Assembly (NCBI RefSeq): GCF_040807025.1 | Contig: NC_090945.1 | Coordinates: 72,055,088-72,119,087, forward strand | Origin: Struthio camelus | Taxonomy: Eukaryota > Chordata > Aves > Struthioniformes > Struthionidae | DNA length: 64,000 bases | Direction: 5' to 3' | Shown here: in pieces, positions 1-14,000 of the stretch | How the letters are laid out: every line of letters starts with the position of its first letter | How positions within the stretch are numbered: the stretch's first letter is position 1 | Translations under genes and position numbers: made by a program | The notes under the pieces: model-generated | Database searches by the model: none | Seen by the model: only the letters and a program-made list of their open reading frames with translations | Told to the model about the DNA's origin: nothing

Positions 1-3000
1 CAAACTATATGACCTCAGTTCAAAAGAGACTTCACAAAACATGGAGTCACAGCTGCCCCCTCCTGCCTCAGCTCATGAAATAAGCAAAAATCACTCACTG
101 AATGATAGTAGAAAACTCCTCTATTATTTCAATGCCCAGAAGAATATTTATTTTTATATTTAAGACTGCAGCCTCATTTCCAAAGAATGCCCGTTCATAC
201 GAACAGAATGGCAGGAAGTGACAAATCCAACTCACTGCTTTGGATAAGCACATTAGTTGCAAAAGTTCTGATTTGAAAAAATATTGCAAATGAAATGTTA
301 TTAATCTAATATTCTCAGCAACCACAATTGGGATTTGACATGAGCACCTCATTAATAGCCGAAAATTCACATCCTTTATTCTCATCACCTCAGCCTGCAG
401 ATTCAGGAATCTGTTTGCATGGTCAAGATAATCTGGTCCGTCAGAAAGGCCAAAAAGCCTCTTCTTCTCTGGTTTTCACATTCTTTCTTTCTCATTTTCC
501 CTGACTGCACACAAGGAGCTTGGTAGACATGAGCAGAAAAATCCCAGCTCCTTGTAACTCCACACATTCCTACTTCTCCAAGTTTTTCCAATGTCAGTTG
601 TCTGGGAAAACAGTATATGTCTGTGTCGTGTCATTCACTGGGACAGTGATAACGCAGAATATCCTGGGAATTGCCATTTATATTTTCCAACTCATAAGCA
701 GTTTTGCTTGCAAATATTTTTAATGATCTATAGAAACAGCGTTATGGAAACCCCATCAATCCAGTTCTCCATCACGCAACAGCTCTCAGTCAGCTGTGAA
801 GCTATGAGCCTCCTGACAGCAGCTCTTACTGCTCCTCCTCCAAAATAGGGATGTTGGAAACAATTCTAAACCCCAAAAGGTCAAGCGTTAAGTCTGTTAA
901 CGCTGACCTGGGTGGACTCATTTACTCCAAAGAAATCAGAACATGAGCTGCAGCGCTACCAAATCTGAATGACAGCACTTTACACCCCGTTGCAATGGTA
1001 TTAATGATGGCACAAGGTTGCAAGAGGAGAGGAGAATCAGATCTAAAATTGGAAATTCTTTTCCTCATATTCATTTTTTTCTGATTCCCAGAGGAAGGCC
1101 ACTCTCATTTCCCTGAAATACAAAAATGTGTTTCTTATTTTTAACCTACCCATTGTCATCTAGGTCATTACATAGTGATGATTATTCTAAAATTTCCTCT
1201 TACCTTACTAACTTGACATATGTGTAGCTCACTGTGCCACGCACAAAGCTGTCTCAGAGCAGCACACCCAGTGACAGGACATTTTCAAACAACCTTCAGT
1301 CGTATGATTCATTTCCCTACGGCTATTTTACATGAGTATTAATATACTCAGAACTTCCCTGCCAACAAGGATTGGCCTCTCAACTTACTTGTTTGGTGAG
1401 GGTATCTTCCCTTAGGCATTTCCCTCATTATATCCAATTAGCAGTTACCATTTTATCATCAGAGTTCACTGCCTAAGTGCGCTTTGCCTAGTGCTATGCT
1501 CTTGCTTCCCTGCACATATACCGCTGTGCCTCCTCCAGTACAGCATTACAAATTTGGTACACGTGCAGAAATACACAGAAACCATCAACAAGATTCACCA
1601 TGCAGGGGCCAGAGACAAATATGCAGTCCACATGCCTTTGGTTTCCACAGCACTTGTGTCCAAAACTAAATTAATTCTGAAGCCAAATATTGAAATGATT
1701 GTTATACTCCTGCTGATAATAGAAAGATTGAAATATATAAATTTAAGAAAAGACAAACTGCCTCAACACTCAGCATATACCACGCAAGTTGACAAGTACG
1801 TACCCAATACCACAACATGTCAGTTGTCAGAGACAAGAGAGCAGTTCGGGAACACTGAGATCTCTTTTTAATTAGTAGTTTAGCACTTAGCTGGCTTTGT
1901 GTTAAAATCTCCTGGGACAGAAAGAGTTACACTACTGCCGAACACATTCTAGTTCAGAAAGGAACAGCTCAGAGCACTACTCCATATGTGCATTGACAGA
2001 GCTGGGAGCTGACTTTACCGGTCAGCTGCTCTCCTCTAAACAGGTGGATACAAGTAAGAGCAAGATGATACCATCACAGTGCATCTGTTATGTATTACTG
2101 ATTAACACTGACCATAACTTGCCAGAAATGATTAGCACCACAGAATGAGTCATTTTACCTCAAAGCATTCCAAGGATAAAGATACTGTCGATATCTAAAG
2201 ACACCTAGGTCACGTCTAAATGTGTTAGTTTCAGTTGCAGAACAAGGGTAGAACAATGTTAGCGCAGTGTGACACTTGCTTCTCGACAGAGCTAATTAAT
2301 CTGTGACGAGTGCCACGGTAACATGGCTGTATTGGTTAGGGCAGCAACCCAGAGTGGGCCTTTCCAAAGCACTGTTTGTTAATTGTTTCGAGAACATCAG
2401 CCCAACTTGCAACAACCACTTTCCAAGCACCTCAGGAACAGGTTAGATTAAGAGAGAGCATAAATTCTCCCACCAATTGACAAATGTAATTCAAATTTTT
2501 TTTTCATATACAGAAATATACCTTTCAAGCAGACTTCTCACGTAACATTCCCTTTGACAAAATTCCCCTTCAGAATCACAGGCCTAGCATTACAGGACAG
2601 AAAGATGGATAAAGAAGAGAATTCAGCAGAAAGTGTTTTTACACTGTTTAGCTGATTATTTAGGTCCATACTTGACAGGGAAAGAACAGAATATCTTGTT
2701 TCCTATACCTTCTGAACACTAAGACATCCATCTGCCATTAATGGATATATTTCAGTGGATTTCCATGGAACTACTTCATCTTATATCAGCTGAACTTTCT
2801 TTACTTGAGTCTAACATATATAAATTTCATCAATAAAGTATCGATTCCAGAAGAAGCTACTTGATAAACTGAGTGAGCGCTGACTTTTGTTTATTTGCTA
2901 GGTAAGATAATGGTTTTCAAGTAAGAGGTTTTTGTTTATACCGCTATTTTTAAAAGACTGCTATGAGTATTATGCCGATCAGAAAAATTAAATTTGACTG

Positions 3001-6000
3001 GATTTCTGCAGGACACGTCTGTTCCCCAGGCTAATTATTAATCTGCAGTTGTTTAATGAATTACCCTCAAACGAAACTAAAAAGCCCACATGTGACCACA
3101 CATCAGGGTATGTGCATACTTGCACACACATACATACACTTTTTTACACTCAGACTTTGAGCAATAAGGCTAAGGACAAGCTTCTTCATGTAATCAGGGT
3201 TAGTACCACCTCAGTTATGAACGGATGAAGTTTCCCATCAACAGTAACAGAACTGGCTGGAGACTTTGGAACCGGTGACAGGGAGTTCAGGCTCCTGAGG
3301 GCCGTTTTGAGTCATGTTGCCAACCTCCTGTGTCCCCTTCCTTTTATCACAGCTTGTTCATATGTAACCAATTCACTGTGAGGTCTGATGAAACATTTGT
3401 AAAACGTACAGAGGTGCTCTGCTAAAAAGCCATCCATGAATTCTGTCATTGTCATTATTCACATTATCTTACCATGAAGCAGTGCAATAGACTTTACTGT
3501 CATATACCAGCAGCAATTTATGAATCACTTCCACCTAACTCAGCAGGACATGAACAAGCTGTGGAAAAATTTGACTTGAACGTAACTCCTTTTTCTTCGG
3601 AAGTATTCTGTTAGAGTTCACCCTTCAGCAAGGAAGAGATATGAGTTCTAAAGAAATTCTAGATGGATCATATCCTTCATGAACTTCCTACCTGCACATG
3701 TTAATAACACCCACAAAGTGTAGCAGACTTTTTAAAACTTCTCCCAACCATTTTGGTAAGACTTTGACAGGATAAGAATAGCATGGACAAGGTCATTATA
3801 GAAAACTTACCAGTAGGTGACTTCATAAGTTTCATGTACTGCAGTACTCTTGGAAAGTGTCTCATGGAAGAAAAGGTAATGACAATTTTCTGCCTCTTCT
3901 GCTTGCTCCAGTTTGCTTACAGATACATGCACTAGGCCTCTGTTGAAATAAAGTTATGTGTAATCAGTGAATTAAATGCCATCAGGTCTACACATACCAG
4001 CTGAAGCTCCAACCTTCAGCAGCACATTTGGCATCTGGACTATGGTCCACTTGATATCAGTTATTTTATGTAATCATTGATTGATATAGACTAAAGAGGA
4101 GTAACATGATTTTACTTAATCATTTCAGCAGCTAAGTTAATCTGTAAAGGCTTTGCGCTATACAAGGATTTTGTATTCAGATGGAAAAAATATGCCAGTA
4201 ATACTGACCATTTGTTTCTAGGAGAGTTGCCTTTCACACGTACCTTGTATCTTAATAGCTCTCATTCCTGAAGAAAATTGCAAAATTATTTCATTTTACA
4301 TGAGAAGTTCAGCTATTTAGTGCATTCCAATAGCACATGATTCATAATAAATCAAACAACAGTATACTTTTTCAACCATGTTTTTAAATTCTTTAAATAA
4401 GCATAGCTGTAGTTGGGTCTAGGGCTATGCAACATAATTACAAACCTAATGCTTCCTTTTAATGGAAAACAAAAGTTGCTTGTAAAAAATATATTGTTTC
4501 CATGAAGGGAGCCTAGCAAATAATATTCCCAAAGCAGGATTAGGTGACATATGGGAGGCATGAGCTAAGAACTACACTGAGAGCAATAATCCATAGAAAG
4601 ACCTGTGCAGAGCACCTACTCCTCCATGCTACATTTTTTCTCATGAGCTTCTGAAGCATCCAGAAGGCAGTTGCATTGGCTCATCCATGCTGACCGGACA
4701 CTCGCAACCCTCCTGAATAAGCTGTAAGATAAGGCGAAGATGTTTATGCTGCACTTTTTTTTTGGTATTGGAGACCTCGATACACAATTTTCCAGGCATA
4801 CTATTCAGAGAGTAGCTTCAATTGGAATTAAAAAGAAAAGCCAGCAAATTGTTTAAAGATCTGTTCCTTCTTAACAGTGAGACTTCTAGAGTTTTGACCA
4901 ACTCTTCTGCTCCTTTCCAATGCCTCAAGGTCACATTATACCTGACCATGAACAATTACACTGACATAGGCAGTGCAGCTTTCCGCTATATAAATATACT
5001 TTTACGACAGCACGGGAATGAATGCAACTCAGGGAGCACCCAAAGATGAAAGTCACAGGAATCCTGCAGTAATACTGCTATCTCTGTCAATAAAACAAGC
5101 CTTAACCATATCTTGAGCAAACAGAAGGATTTATTGGTCTTATTAGTTAATGTCTGAAGATGCTCCTCTGTTCATACTTTCATAGAAAATTAATTGTTCA
5201 CCTGAATGCTTTTCACTTATCAGTCTCCATTTTAAAATGTCCCGCAATTATTTTCAGAAGCACTGACCCTTCATAAACATAGGAAAAAGAAAAAGCAGCC
5301 CTGGAACAGAACACAAACTCTTCACTCGGTGAAGCCTATTGCCCTCTCGACGACACACCAATAAACAGAGCGGATACTCACATAGCGTAACACAGCATAG
5401 CCACTGCAGCCCCGATGGTACAGGCCTAGGCCCTGCATGCTACTTTTCTATGTACCTTTTCCTGAAGCAAGGGTGGGGAGCAAAAAGATTATGATGGCAT
5501 GTGCACCTAATTCAAGATTAATATTGTGCCAGAGGAAAATAATGGCATAGCCTGGGACCTGAGAAGCTACATTTCAAAAACTAGATTCCTTGGATAATCT
5601 CCAGCATTGAATGCAACCCTTTTCAAGGAAATTTATTTCACTGAAAAAAATAGTATTCCGAGAATTTGCATAAGAACAAGTTGATTTCAATGAGATCTTT
5701 TATAGGAAGAAGCTGAGAAACATCGCCTCAGCCTTCTCAGATCATTCTAGAAGAGGGAAACAATTTCATTCTGATAATGTTAAAAACATGTCATGTTGAC
5801 TTCATTGCTACAATTCATATTAGGCTGTGTTGCATTCCACTGAAAGTAACAGATACACAAAGAAAAGGTTGAAATGTTTTAACCATAGTAAAATGGCAAA
5901 CTGTACTTTCTTGAAAGGAAAGCCGCTGATATACCCAGATGAAATCATTCAGTGATCCCAAATCAAAGTAATGAGAATTTTCTTGTACGATTTAGAATTT

Positions 6001-8427
6001 CACTGAAAAAAATTAAACTACCAGGACCTCTCTCTCCCCCAAACACAAATCTAGTCTCTGACCCGCTTCACTATATTCAATGCTTGTAAAGATTATTTTA
6101 TTACTCCCTATGAACTAAATTGTTCCTGTTTGGCACAGACTACTGGAAAAATCAATGCAGACCCACACTATTGTGGAAGGAGTAACAGGAAACCCTGGGG
6201 TTTCTCAGAACTCCCTGATTGTCCTGGGAGATGTGTCGAACAATTGAAGGCACCCTTTTAGTGAGGCACAGTATATTCACCACTATTAATCTGACTGTGC
6301 TGGTAACGGTAAAGCTCAATAGCTACTTTTATTGCTGATTATTTTTAGAAGTTAGAATGGAGGAAGGAATGGGAAAGAGCACTGTGATACTCTGCAGGAA
6401 AAAAACAAAGGAAGGAGAAAGACTTGCTAAAAGGAGGACTTCTGGGATCGACAAAATGTCAGTGATAAGCTCACTCGATAAAACAGTAAGATGTAGTAGG
6501 AGTGGCTGTGTAAGTATTTGTTTTAAGAGAGAGAGAAAGCAGTGTGATACAAATGGAGTGTGTGTGCTATTTCATGCAGTACCTGAAGCGGAGGCCGCAG
6601 GATCTTATAAAATGGGAGCTGCTAGAATGAAGCAAACAGAGAACAGGCCAGACACAAGAAGCAGAGAGAAGAGGGAGGGAGAACATACTCATGCCACGTT
6701 TAACTGGCGCACAGAAACTCTCCGTAAGCGTGTCACCTCTCAGCTCTGAGGTCTCATGAATCATCACTATCAAGGAAATAGCATTCAACTTTATACAGGG
6801 AATGATGTGCAATCCAGCATTTTTTCCTTCCTGCACACTGCTCAAACACTTTAGCTCATTTAACATTTTAGCTCATTTATTCATTTAACGTTGCTATTAG
6901 GTGTTACCTTTCATTATTTCCTAAGTGCCTGAAGCTGAGTTGCCTATAAAGCAAACAAGAGTGCTCTTTGTTTATACGACAGTTATTCATTCAATCATCA
7001 GGTGATTTGTTGGAAAATAAATACTGGTGGTTTGCTTTTGAATGCAGTGTTGCACAAACCAGGTAAGGTTCTGCGCGGGAGAACCGTGACAGTACGCTGG
7101 TTTCCCTGTGATAAGTCATACCGTACTATTCCCCTTTTTTTCATAAGACAGGCTAGGAGGATGCCATGATCCCAAACTCAAATAAAAAATTATATTAGCT
7201 GCCCTGTGCTCATGGCCTGCCTTGGCCTTTTACTACTTAGTATTTTTTGTCAATTCTGTAGAAGAAAAATTAAATAAACAACTGACAAAATCTGTACAAA
7301 GAAGGTAATAAAGCTAATGAATGTATTGTGCTGACAGAGAGCAATTTGCATCACTTAATAAGAGCTGGGCCCTACTGACAGCATGGACAAAGACCTGGGC
7401 CCCGGGGACCGTCAGCTGAGTCTGATTACCAGGCAAGCTGCTGCAACTACACGGCGTCATGTGATCCTAGAATGAATCTGAGGAAATAAAGTTCAAAAAA
7501 TATTTTTTTGAGGAAATGGAAAAAACAATTATCTGTCTTAATGGAAAAAACAATTATCCTGCTTGTGAATGAAAATGATGGCTATGCAGTAGCTGTTGCT
7601 GTCCTACAGCTGAAAGCACAGTTCCCATTAGAGAGGCATTCATAGTCCATCTGACTCCAGTATTGATCTGAAGCCTATAGCAAACTGGCCAGATTATTCA
7701 TTATCCATTTGCTTCTGTGAAAAACCAGTGTACAGTGTTATCAGCGTGGGTGGTGATTCAAAAAAGGCAAGGCCGAGCACAGAGCTCAGCCCTAGGCCTT
7801 GGGCTGAGGCACCCTGAAGAGGCTACGGTGGGAAGTTTCCTTGTTGTTCTCCATGCCCTCTCTTTCTAAAAAAGACACTCTCCAGCACTCACAGGGTGAG
7901 TGTCACTGATTTGCCAGCACTATACATTTGATTTTAAAAAAGTAAAGAAATCTGCCCTAAAGTCAAAGGGAGAAAAATCAATAGAACTGCTCGACAACTC
8001 TTCATGATTTTTCCCCAGAAAAAAATATGAGTTGAGCTCTAAATATTAACATGATTTTCCTTTCCTGCTTCTAAATTTGCTCAAATCTGCAGATCTGTTT
8101 GTCCTGTAATAAAGATTTAAATATATTTTTACATCATTTCATGCAAAAACTAGAAGCTTAATTAAAGAATGACATCCTGTGGTTACTCACATATTATAAA
8201 ATTATCCTCAAGCAAACACAATCAAATGTCAACATTTTCTCTGTACACAGGATACACACACATGCAAATCTTTGTTGTTTATCCTTGTAATTCTGTATTT
8301 TATCATCTGAGTGCATAATTATAATGTAAGAAGACAAAGCAAGATATTGTGGCAATTCCATTAAAATTAATATGGAAAATGGTGATAGGCTACACTGAAC
8401 ATGCCAAATTCATCTATGGCACGAGTC
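1..8427. other. Non-coding upstream region
   Basis: No open frame over 130 codons and no recognisable protein is present. The sequence is AT-rich and mostly unique-looking. A GC-richer patch at 7.39-7.46 kb and TAAT/E-box-containing patches near 2.27-2.45 kb and 6.88-7.10 kb are the only stretches that stand out. I see no young repeats. Confidence 0.6.
7515..7558. repeat. 25-bp tandem duplication
   Basis: The 19-base string AATGGAAAAAACAATTATC occurs at 7515-7533 and again at 7540-7558, giving two identical copies with a 25-bp period. Confidence 0.9.
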
Positions 8428-8470
8428 TAAAGAAGTCAGTGGAATTAAATCAGAAATGAATTTGGGCCTG
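8428..8470 (+). repeat. Relic of an archosaur repeat with the 'AAGTCAGTGGA...GAATTTGGGCC' motif
   Basis: AGAAGTCAGTGGAATTAAAT, followed by CAG and ATGAATTTGGGCC, resembles a widespread old repeat in birds, crocodiles and turtles whose core reads TGAAGTCAATGGAGTTACACCAG...GAATTTGGCCC. Assignment rests on that remembered pattern. Confidence 0.4.
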
Positions 8471-9533
8471 TGCAACCGCATATAGATATAGCACTGGTTT
8501 ATTTCATTGAGCAATTTCTTCATTATGCAAGAAACTCAGATTGAAATCTGGTGAAACTGTATAGGCTAATCCGACTTAATGCGAGCTGGAAAGTTCGCTG
8601 CAGAATCAACACTCCTTAGCAATGTTCCATTATCTTTGCTTAAGGAGCACAGGAAATGATAAATGCCTGTAATCCTGAAATGCACAATATCTGTAAGTTT
8701 TACATGAATGGCAAGTTTAACAAATCTCTTCCTATGACGTACGTGAACTATCAGTGAAAAGCTTAAAGTAATGACAGACACGAAGGAAGGCCACAGAGTT
8801 TTAATTTACTCATGTACCCTGAAGCAGCCACCTTATTTGTTAGATACTTCATTGTTGCATAATGCTAGCAGGGGAAAAAAGGCAAAGAAATAGAACAGGA
8901 ATGAACAAGTTGTGCTGGGCTGGCTGACTAAGAGCAGGTGTTTTATTATGGAGACGCTGAAAACAAGCAATTGTACTTTAATGCATTCATTATTTTACTT
9001 TTTTTAAGGCTGCTTTATGTTTTGTGCAAAAGTTTTAAAACAAAACAAGAAAGTCTGATACCTAAAAAATTAAATAAGGTACACTATTAAATCTTTGACT
9101 TAGTATTTTTGTACTGTAATTTAAATATGTTTATGAAATTGTATTCTGTGAAATCACAGGTCTGGGCAATGGTTTCTAGCACTCATGAACAATTCCCATT
9201 ATGTTGCTAGCACACTAGCAAAGTTATATCTGTATGATCATGGCCTACAGATGTTTTTTCTTTTTTGTACAAAATTCAAAAGAAATGGAAAGACAAGAGA
9301 ATTTCTGTGCAATGTATGTATTCATTAGGCAATTAAGCTAAGTGGCTTTTTTTTTTTTTTAGCAAATGCAAGCACCCGATCTTCTAAAAGGAAAACCCTC
9401 AGTTTTATGAAGGGATAACAATAGATAAATAAAATTCAGGAAGAAGGTTGGCAATACCTACTGATTTTCAAGCAGTGGGTTTTCTTCTGGGGTATAAAGA
9501 AAGAAGAAATGTGTTGTTTTTTTCTGAATACAG

Positions 9534-9652
9534 TCTATGCATGAACTGTTCCTTTTGCTGGCCATAATCGCTTTTGGCCCAGTTCTGGCATCCTCCCTCA
9601 GAATCATGGCCTTCAATGCCAGGGAACTACTTGCACTGGGAGCTTCACAGGT
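9534..9652 (+). other. Possible degenerate DNase I-like first-exon fragment
   Basis: A pyrimidine-rich stretch ending ATACAG at 9533 precedes an ATG at 9537. The frame encodes a hydrophobic, signal-peptide-like segment (ELFLLLAIIAFGPVLAS, residues 3-19) and then SLRIMAFNAREL. DNase I-family precursors have the same arrangement: a signal peptide followed by a first beta strand reading LRI-AFN-R. Beyond this the FG-DSKMS-type continuation is lost, the frame runs into AT-rich duplicated sequence and a repeat relic, and no further DNase exons (catalytic His or Asp motifs) are visible downstream. It could be a pseudogene scrap or pure chance. Confidence 0.2.
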
Positions 9653-9653
9653 C

Positions 9654-9704
9654 ATGCCTTATATTTTCATATATATAAAAATATATATGCCTTATATTTT
9701 CATT
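9654..9704. repeat. Duplicated ATGCCTTATATTTTCAT
   Basis: The 17-base string occurs at about 9655 and 9688, separated by ATATATAAAAATATAT. Slippage or hairpin-mediated duplication is likely. Confidence 0.8.
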
Positions 9705-9722
9705 ATCCCAGTGGGATATTTA

Positions 9723-9760
9723 CGGCCAGATTCTCAAATGGTAAGAATTAGGACAGTATC
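9723..9760 (+). repeat. Possible fragment of a related GGCCAGATTCT repeat
   Basis: GGCCAGATTCTCAAATGGTA resembles the terminus of old archosaur repeats that start GGGCCAGATTCT, and a TTTA stretch lies directly upstream. It is short and diverged. Confidence 0.3.
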
Positions 9761-10849
9761 AAAGTCACAACATTTTAAACAGTTGCCTGAACTCTTTGCA
9801 CACAGGTGTTTGATTGACTGGCCTCCATGTTCCAGCTCTTCTTCTGTCTCCAGCTTGACCACTTAAAGACGCTACAGGGGTCTGATAGCAAGTGTTTCCA
9901 TTCAGCTTACAAGCTCATGCAAAACATTAAACTGCAGAATCCAAATTCCCATAAAACACGAGTTCATTATTTTGTCCAATTCCTTCTTTCATTATTTTGG
10001 GACAAATACTTTGCAAATCCAAAACATTCCCTGGACACTTCTTAAGAGTTCATTTAATCAACCAGCTGAGCAGTTCTTCATAAGGTATTAGAAGAGCCAG
10101 GTACTTAGTTCTAATAAAATATTTAAAAATTGGGCATTTGAATACCTAATTAAATCATCTACAATTAAATCAGATAGGAAAAAAACACAGGATGAAAATC
10201 CTTGCACTTTGGGGAAAATCTTAATTGCTTACTGTTTAGAAGAAATGTCTCTTTTAAGCACATTTCTTCCTTAATGTTCGTTCCAGTAATTCTTTTACCT
10301 TCTTCTCCATCATTTGAAGGGATGGCTGCAGAAGACCAAATATATTTAAATAAGAGGCTAATTCTGTACCAACAGACTATGGTCATGCTTCAGAATTGCT
10401 CATTGACCAAAGCAAACTTCTCACAGATCACTATGAAGCTGCAGGATCACATTTCCTTGAAAAAATATGAGCAATATATATGTAATATAGGGGTTTTTTA
10501 GACATCTATAGCAGTCTTGAAACCCACCAATGACTGACAGACCACAGCTTAGGAACCTCTGAACCACTCATATGATATGATGTATTGATAGTTATCTTCT
10601 TCATCTGCAATCTTCCACTCTCGCTCCCTCTCAACATCCCTTCTTGTCTACATATGCGGCAATACCAAGCTTCTAAGCCACACCCTGACCCTTGCTCAAA
10701 TCTGACTCTCACAAGAACGCAAACAAACATTTTCAAACACAGATTCACGCTAGTGAAGTTTGAAACTACTATGAGGACAGGAGCTGATACTTATGAGGAA
10801 ATTATCAGGAAATTGTGTTCTTTTGCCATAAATGCAGCCATTAAAATAT

Positions 10850-11015
10850 CTAGCTATTTTAATAACACGAGTGACTATACAATGGGTAAATTATATTGTC
10901 CCCATTTTGCAGACAGCTCTGAGCTCAAACAGGATGCCAAAGCTCTTTTGGATCGCGCTGCAAGTCATTGGCAGGACCACATCAGAGCTGGCAAGCTGGA
11001 CTACGACACAGCTAT
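10850..11015 (+). repeat. Possible CORE-SINE/MIR-like fragment
   Basis: ATTGTCCCCATTTTGCAGACAG followed by GCAAGTCATTGGCAGGACCACA and CAGAGCTGGCAAGCTGG mirrors the order of blocks in MIR-type SINEs (CCCCATTTTACAGATG, AAGTGACTTGCCCAAGGTCACA, CAGAGCCGG). An open frame of 144 codons overlaps it (10585-11019), but it shows no protein similarity I recognise and is probably chance. Confidence 0.4.
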
Positions 11016-11019
11016 GTGA

Positions 11020-14000
11020 CTCAGGGTAGGGTCTAAGTGCTGCCCAAAATAGCAGTCCTACTTTACACGGGCAAACATTGCCTCCTGCTCAGATCAGCTC
11101 GTTAAAATGAGGCAGTGACACGCAGGGCAGTGACAAAGAGCTGTGCCTGGCTTGGTGGCTGCATCTCTGCCAGGAGTTACGCTAACCTACCTCCCTGCCA
11201 GACACACTGTCTTTGCACTATGCAATGAGCCATGCAGTTTTGCTTGATGATTTCTCCTGAAAGATGAACTCTTCTTTCTGCCTATGTCTCATCCTCATTA
11301 AAGATGCTATTACAACCTGCTTCAAATACTGATGTGGAAGGTGCCCTTTCACTTGCTTTTGCTTCTCAATGAATAAGTTAATAAGTTTCCTCAAGTAGTG
11401 CAAACTGCTTTACCCTTGCCCTTCACTTCTAGGGTGTTAGGTGAGAAAAGCTCAAGAGCATCTGCCATCTCATTTACTTCGATTATTTACAGTCTCACTC
11501 TTACCCTCACTGCTATAATTGCCTATGAGTTACACAAAATCAGTCACTTGCCTTTACTCATACCGAATAGCCCCACAGACTACAGCAAAGCCACTCTGAG
11601 TATAGTATACTTTAGTTTATGGCACCCATGAATCTCAGCAGACTGCAGAACTTTAATAGGGGAAGTAATTCAGAAAGCAACTTCCACTGTCTCCGCAAAA
11701 CAGGACATGGCTTCTACCTTGCTCTTCCTCAGACTCCCTGTCTCCAAAGTGAATCTATTTCAGTACAGTTCCCAGTGTGTCAGGATACAGTATCATTTCC
11801 CAACAAACTAAGTGACAAGTGTAAGAGTATCATAAATGTCAACAAATGTAGGCACCTTCCTTTCTAAATGTAACTTTAAGAAAACATATGCCTACAGAGA
11901 AATAACTATTTGAAAGTCCAGACTTCAGATCTGAACTTGTTCAGATTTCAGGATGAATAGGAATTCAACTGAAAGCCAAGATTCAAAGTCTACGCCTTGG
12001 TTCTGGCATGGCTCCAAAACTGGGACAAGCCTTATTAGTGTGCAAATAAAAAACAAAAATGTGTTGATAACTATTCAGGAAAATCAACAACAATCAAATC
12101 AAATCTTTGAACTCGAACCCAGTTCAGGCTTGTATCACAAGCCCAAACACAACCTATCTTAAAATTAACCTAAGTCCAAATAAATTCAAATCGCAGAGAC
12201 TTCACATTGCCAGTTCATGCCAATTCTCTGTCCCTTCCCTTCCTTTTGCATTTTAAATGTGACTGGAAAAGTGTTTATGTGAAGAGAGGTGGACTGATAT
12301 TGCGAATGTGAACGACACAGAACCACAGATAATAGAACTATTGAAAATCATTTCATGAAATTTTGGCTAGTATCCTTTCCAGGTTCTAAATTTTTCTTAG
12401 ATGAGCCTATAACATTTCTATCTACAGAAACTGTGATGTGAAAGCCACTACGCATGGAAGTAGCCAGGTAACTATAATTCATCTTTGTCATGACAGAGAA
12501 AGACGGCTCTTCTTAGCTTCTGATAGCCAAGTCCACCATCTCCGGGATCAAGTCACACTGCAGCGACAGCAGCAGCAGTTAGAGAAGCAGAGTCTGCAAA
12601 GGCTCTCCTCTCCAGGAGGGCAGGGGTAGCCTAGGAGACAGCCGTATTAAGTGGTGGTGTAAGAAAGTACTTACACTTTTTCTTATCGCCCACAGCAATA
12701 CTCGACAATATGCACAAGCCAACCATTCCTCTACCCCTCATACCTTGAATATTGATTTCAAGTGCCTTGATGCATGATCTGCTCTTTTTTCAGCTCTGCT
12801 ACACAGCCTACAAAAGGCATATTGCTTGTGTTATTAACAAGACTGAAAATAAGCACTGAGCCTGTGAAAAATGTATTCATTCTTGGGATAAGTATTTATT
12901 GACACTCTAATGCGTTGGCTGCTTCCTCTGTTCTGTCAGCTCTAAGGAGCTTTATTCTTAGGGATTCACTTCATTCTCAGAATAAAGAAATTCATGTATG
13001 AGGTAAATTGTATATGTTCGTGAATGTACTATACACAAACTATGCTTCTGGTCTTCTGGTTTTGCTGCCTGAGTGATTCTTCCCCACAAACGTGGGTTGT
13101 GTGTTGGATTTTTTTCCCCCTTTACTCCTTTAATCTTTGCTCAGCTGCCACAATGGCATTTGGGACTGCTCGATACAGTTTTCAAAGTGCTGCATTTGAT
13201 ATTTATGAACCTATAAACTGGCTTTGTTTGTTTGAAGCAGCTCTGGCTGCTGGCAGGGCTTGTTGTAAGTTTTGATTGCAAGCAAGTTTTGATTGCATTT
13301 CAGGTTCATTCAGTGAAACCTTGAAAAATCCAGTAAGAAATACTCAAGGACTTCAGGCACGTCTATACTCCTATCGCCCCTGGGGTGCCCTAAACACCTT
13401 CTGAGGAAGGGATGGATATGAGCTAGTTCCCACGGCCCTTCCCCTCACATGCATCTTTTTTCTCCTCGCATCATTAACAAATAGCCATCAAGCTTTCCTC
13501 TGGAAATTTCATCAGAAACCATCCAATTAATTTATCTCCCCGTCCAAAGTTTGCTGACAAATACATTTCCTATGAAAGAGCAAAGGCTAAGAAGAATACA
13601 GCTCACATTGGCCCAACTCAGCACGGCATGCAAGGCTCCACATTATTTCCATAATGCCTTGGCACCCTCCGAGCATCATCACCACAGCCACTTGGGAATG
13701 GCAACGCTCTAGCTCTTGTCCACTCCTGGGTTCTTCTAAGCTGAAGAGGGGCAGAGGCCTAGAAAACACTACAGTTTTCTACGGCTCTTCTATTGTCTCC
13801 TCTTTCTATTCCACCGGTGGGTCAGCATCCTAGTGTGATGGAAGGACAAACACTATGCATCTCCCTGCTAACTTTTCCACTGCTTTATACACTCTCTTCG
13901 CATTGTACTGTGGAAAAGCTCCCAGACTGCAGAGTGCTACAAGCGATTCGTAATGACTCCCAGCGCCACAGTAAAAACTGAAGAAACAAGTTCAGCCATA

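Noticed and set aside
1491-1871. 126-codon open frame
   Set aside because: No recognisable domain, no start-site context and no conservation evidence; consistent with chance.
6357-6749. 130-codon open frame
   Set aside because: Basic, low-complexity product with no known motif; no exon signals.
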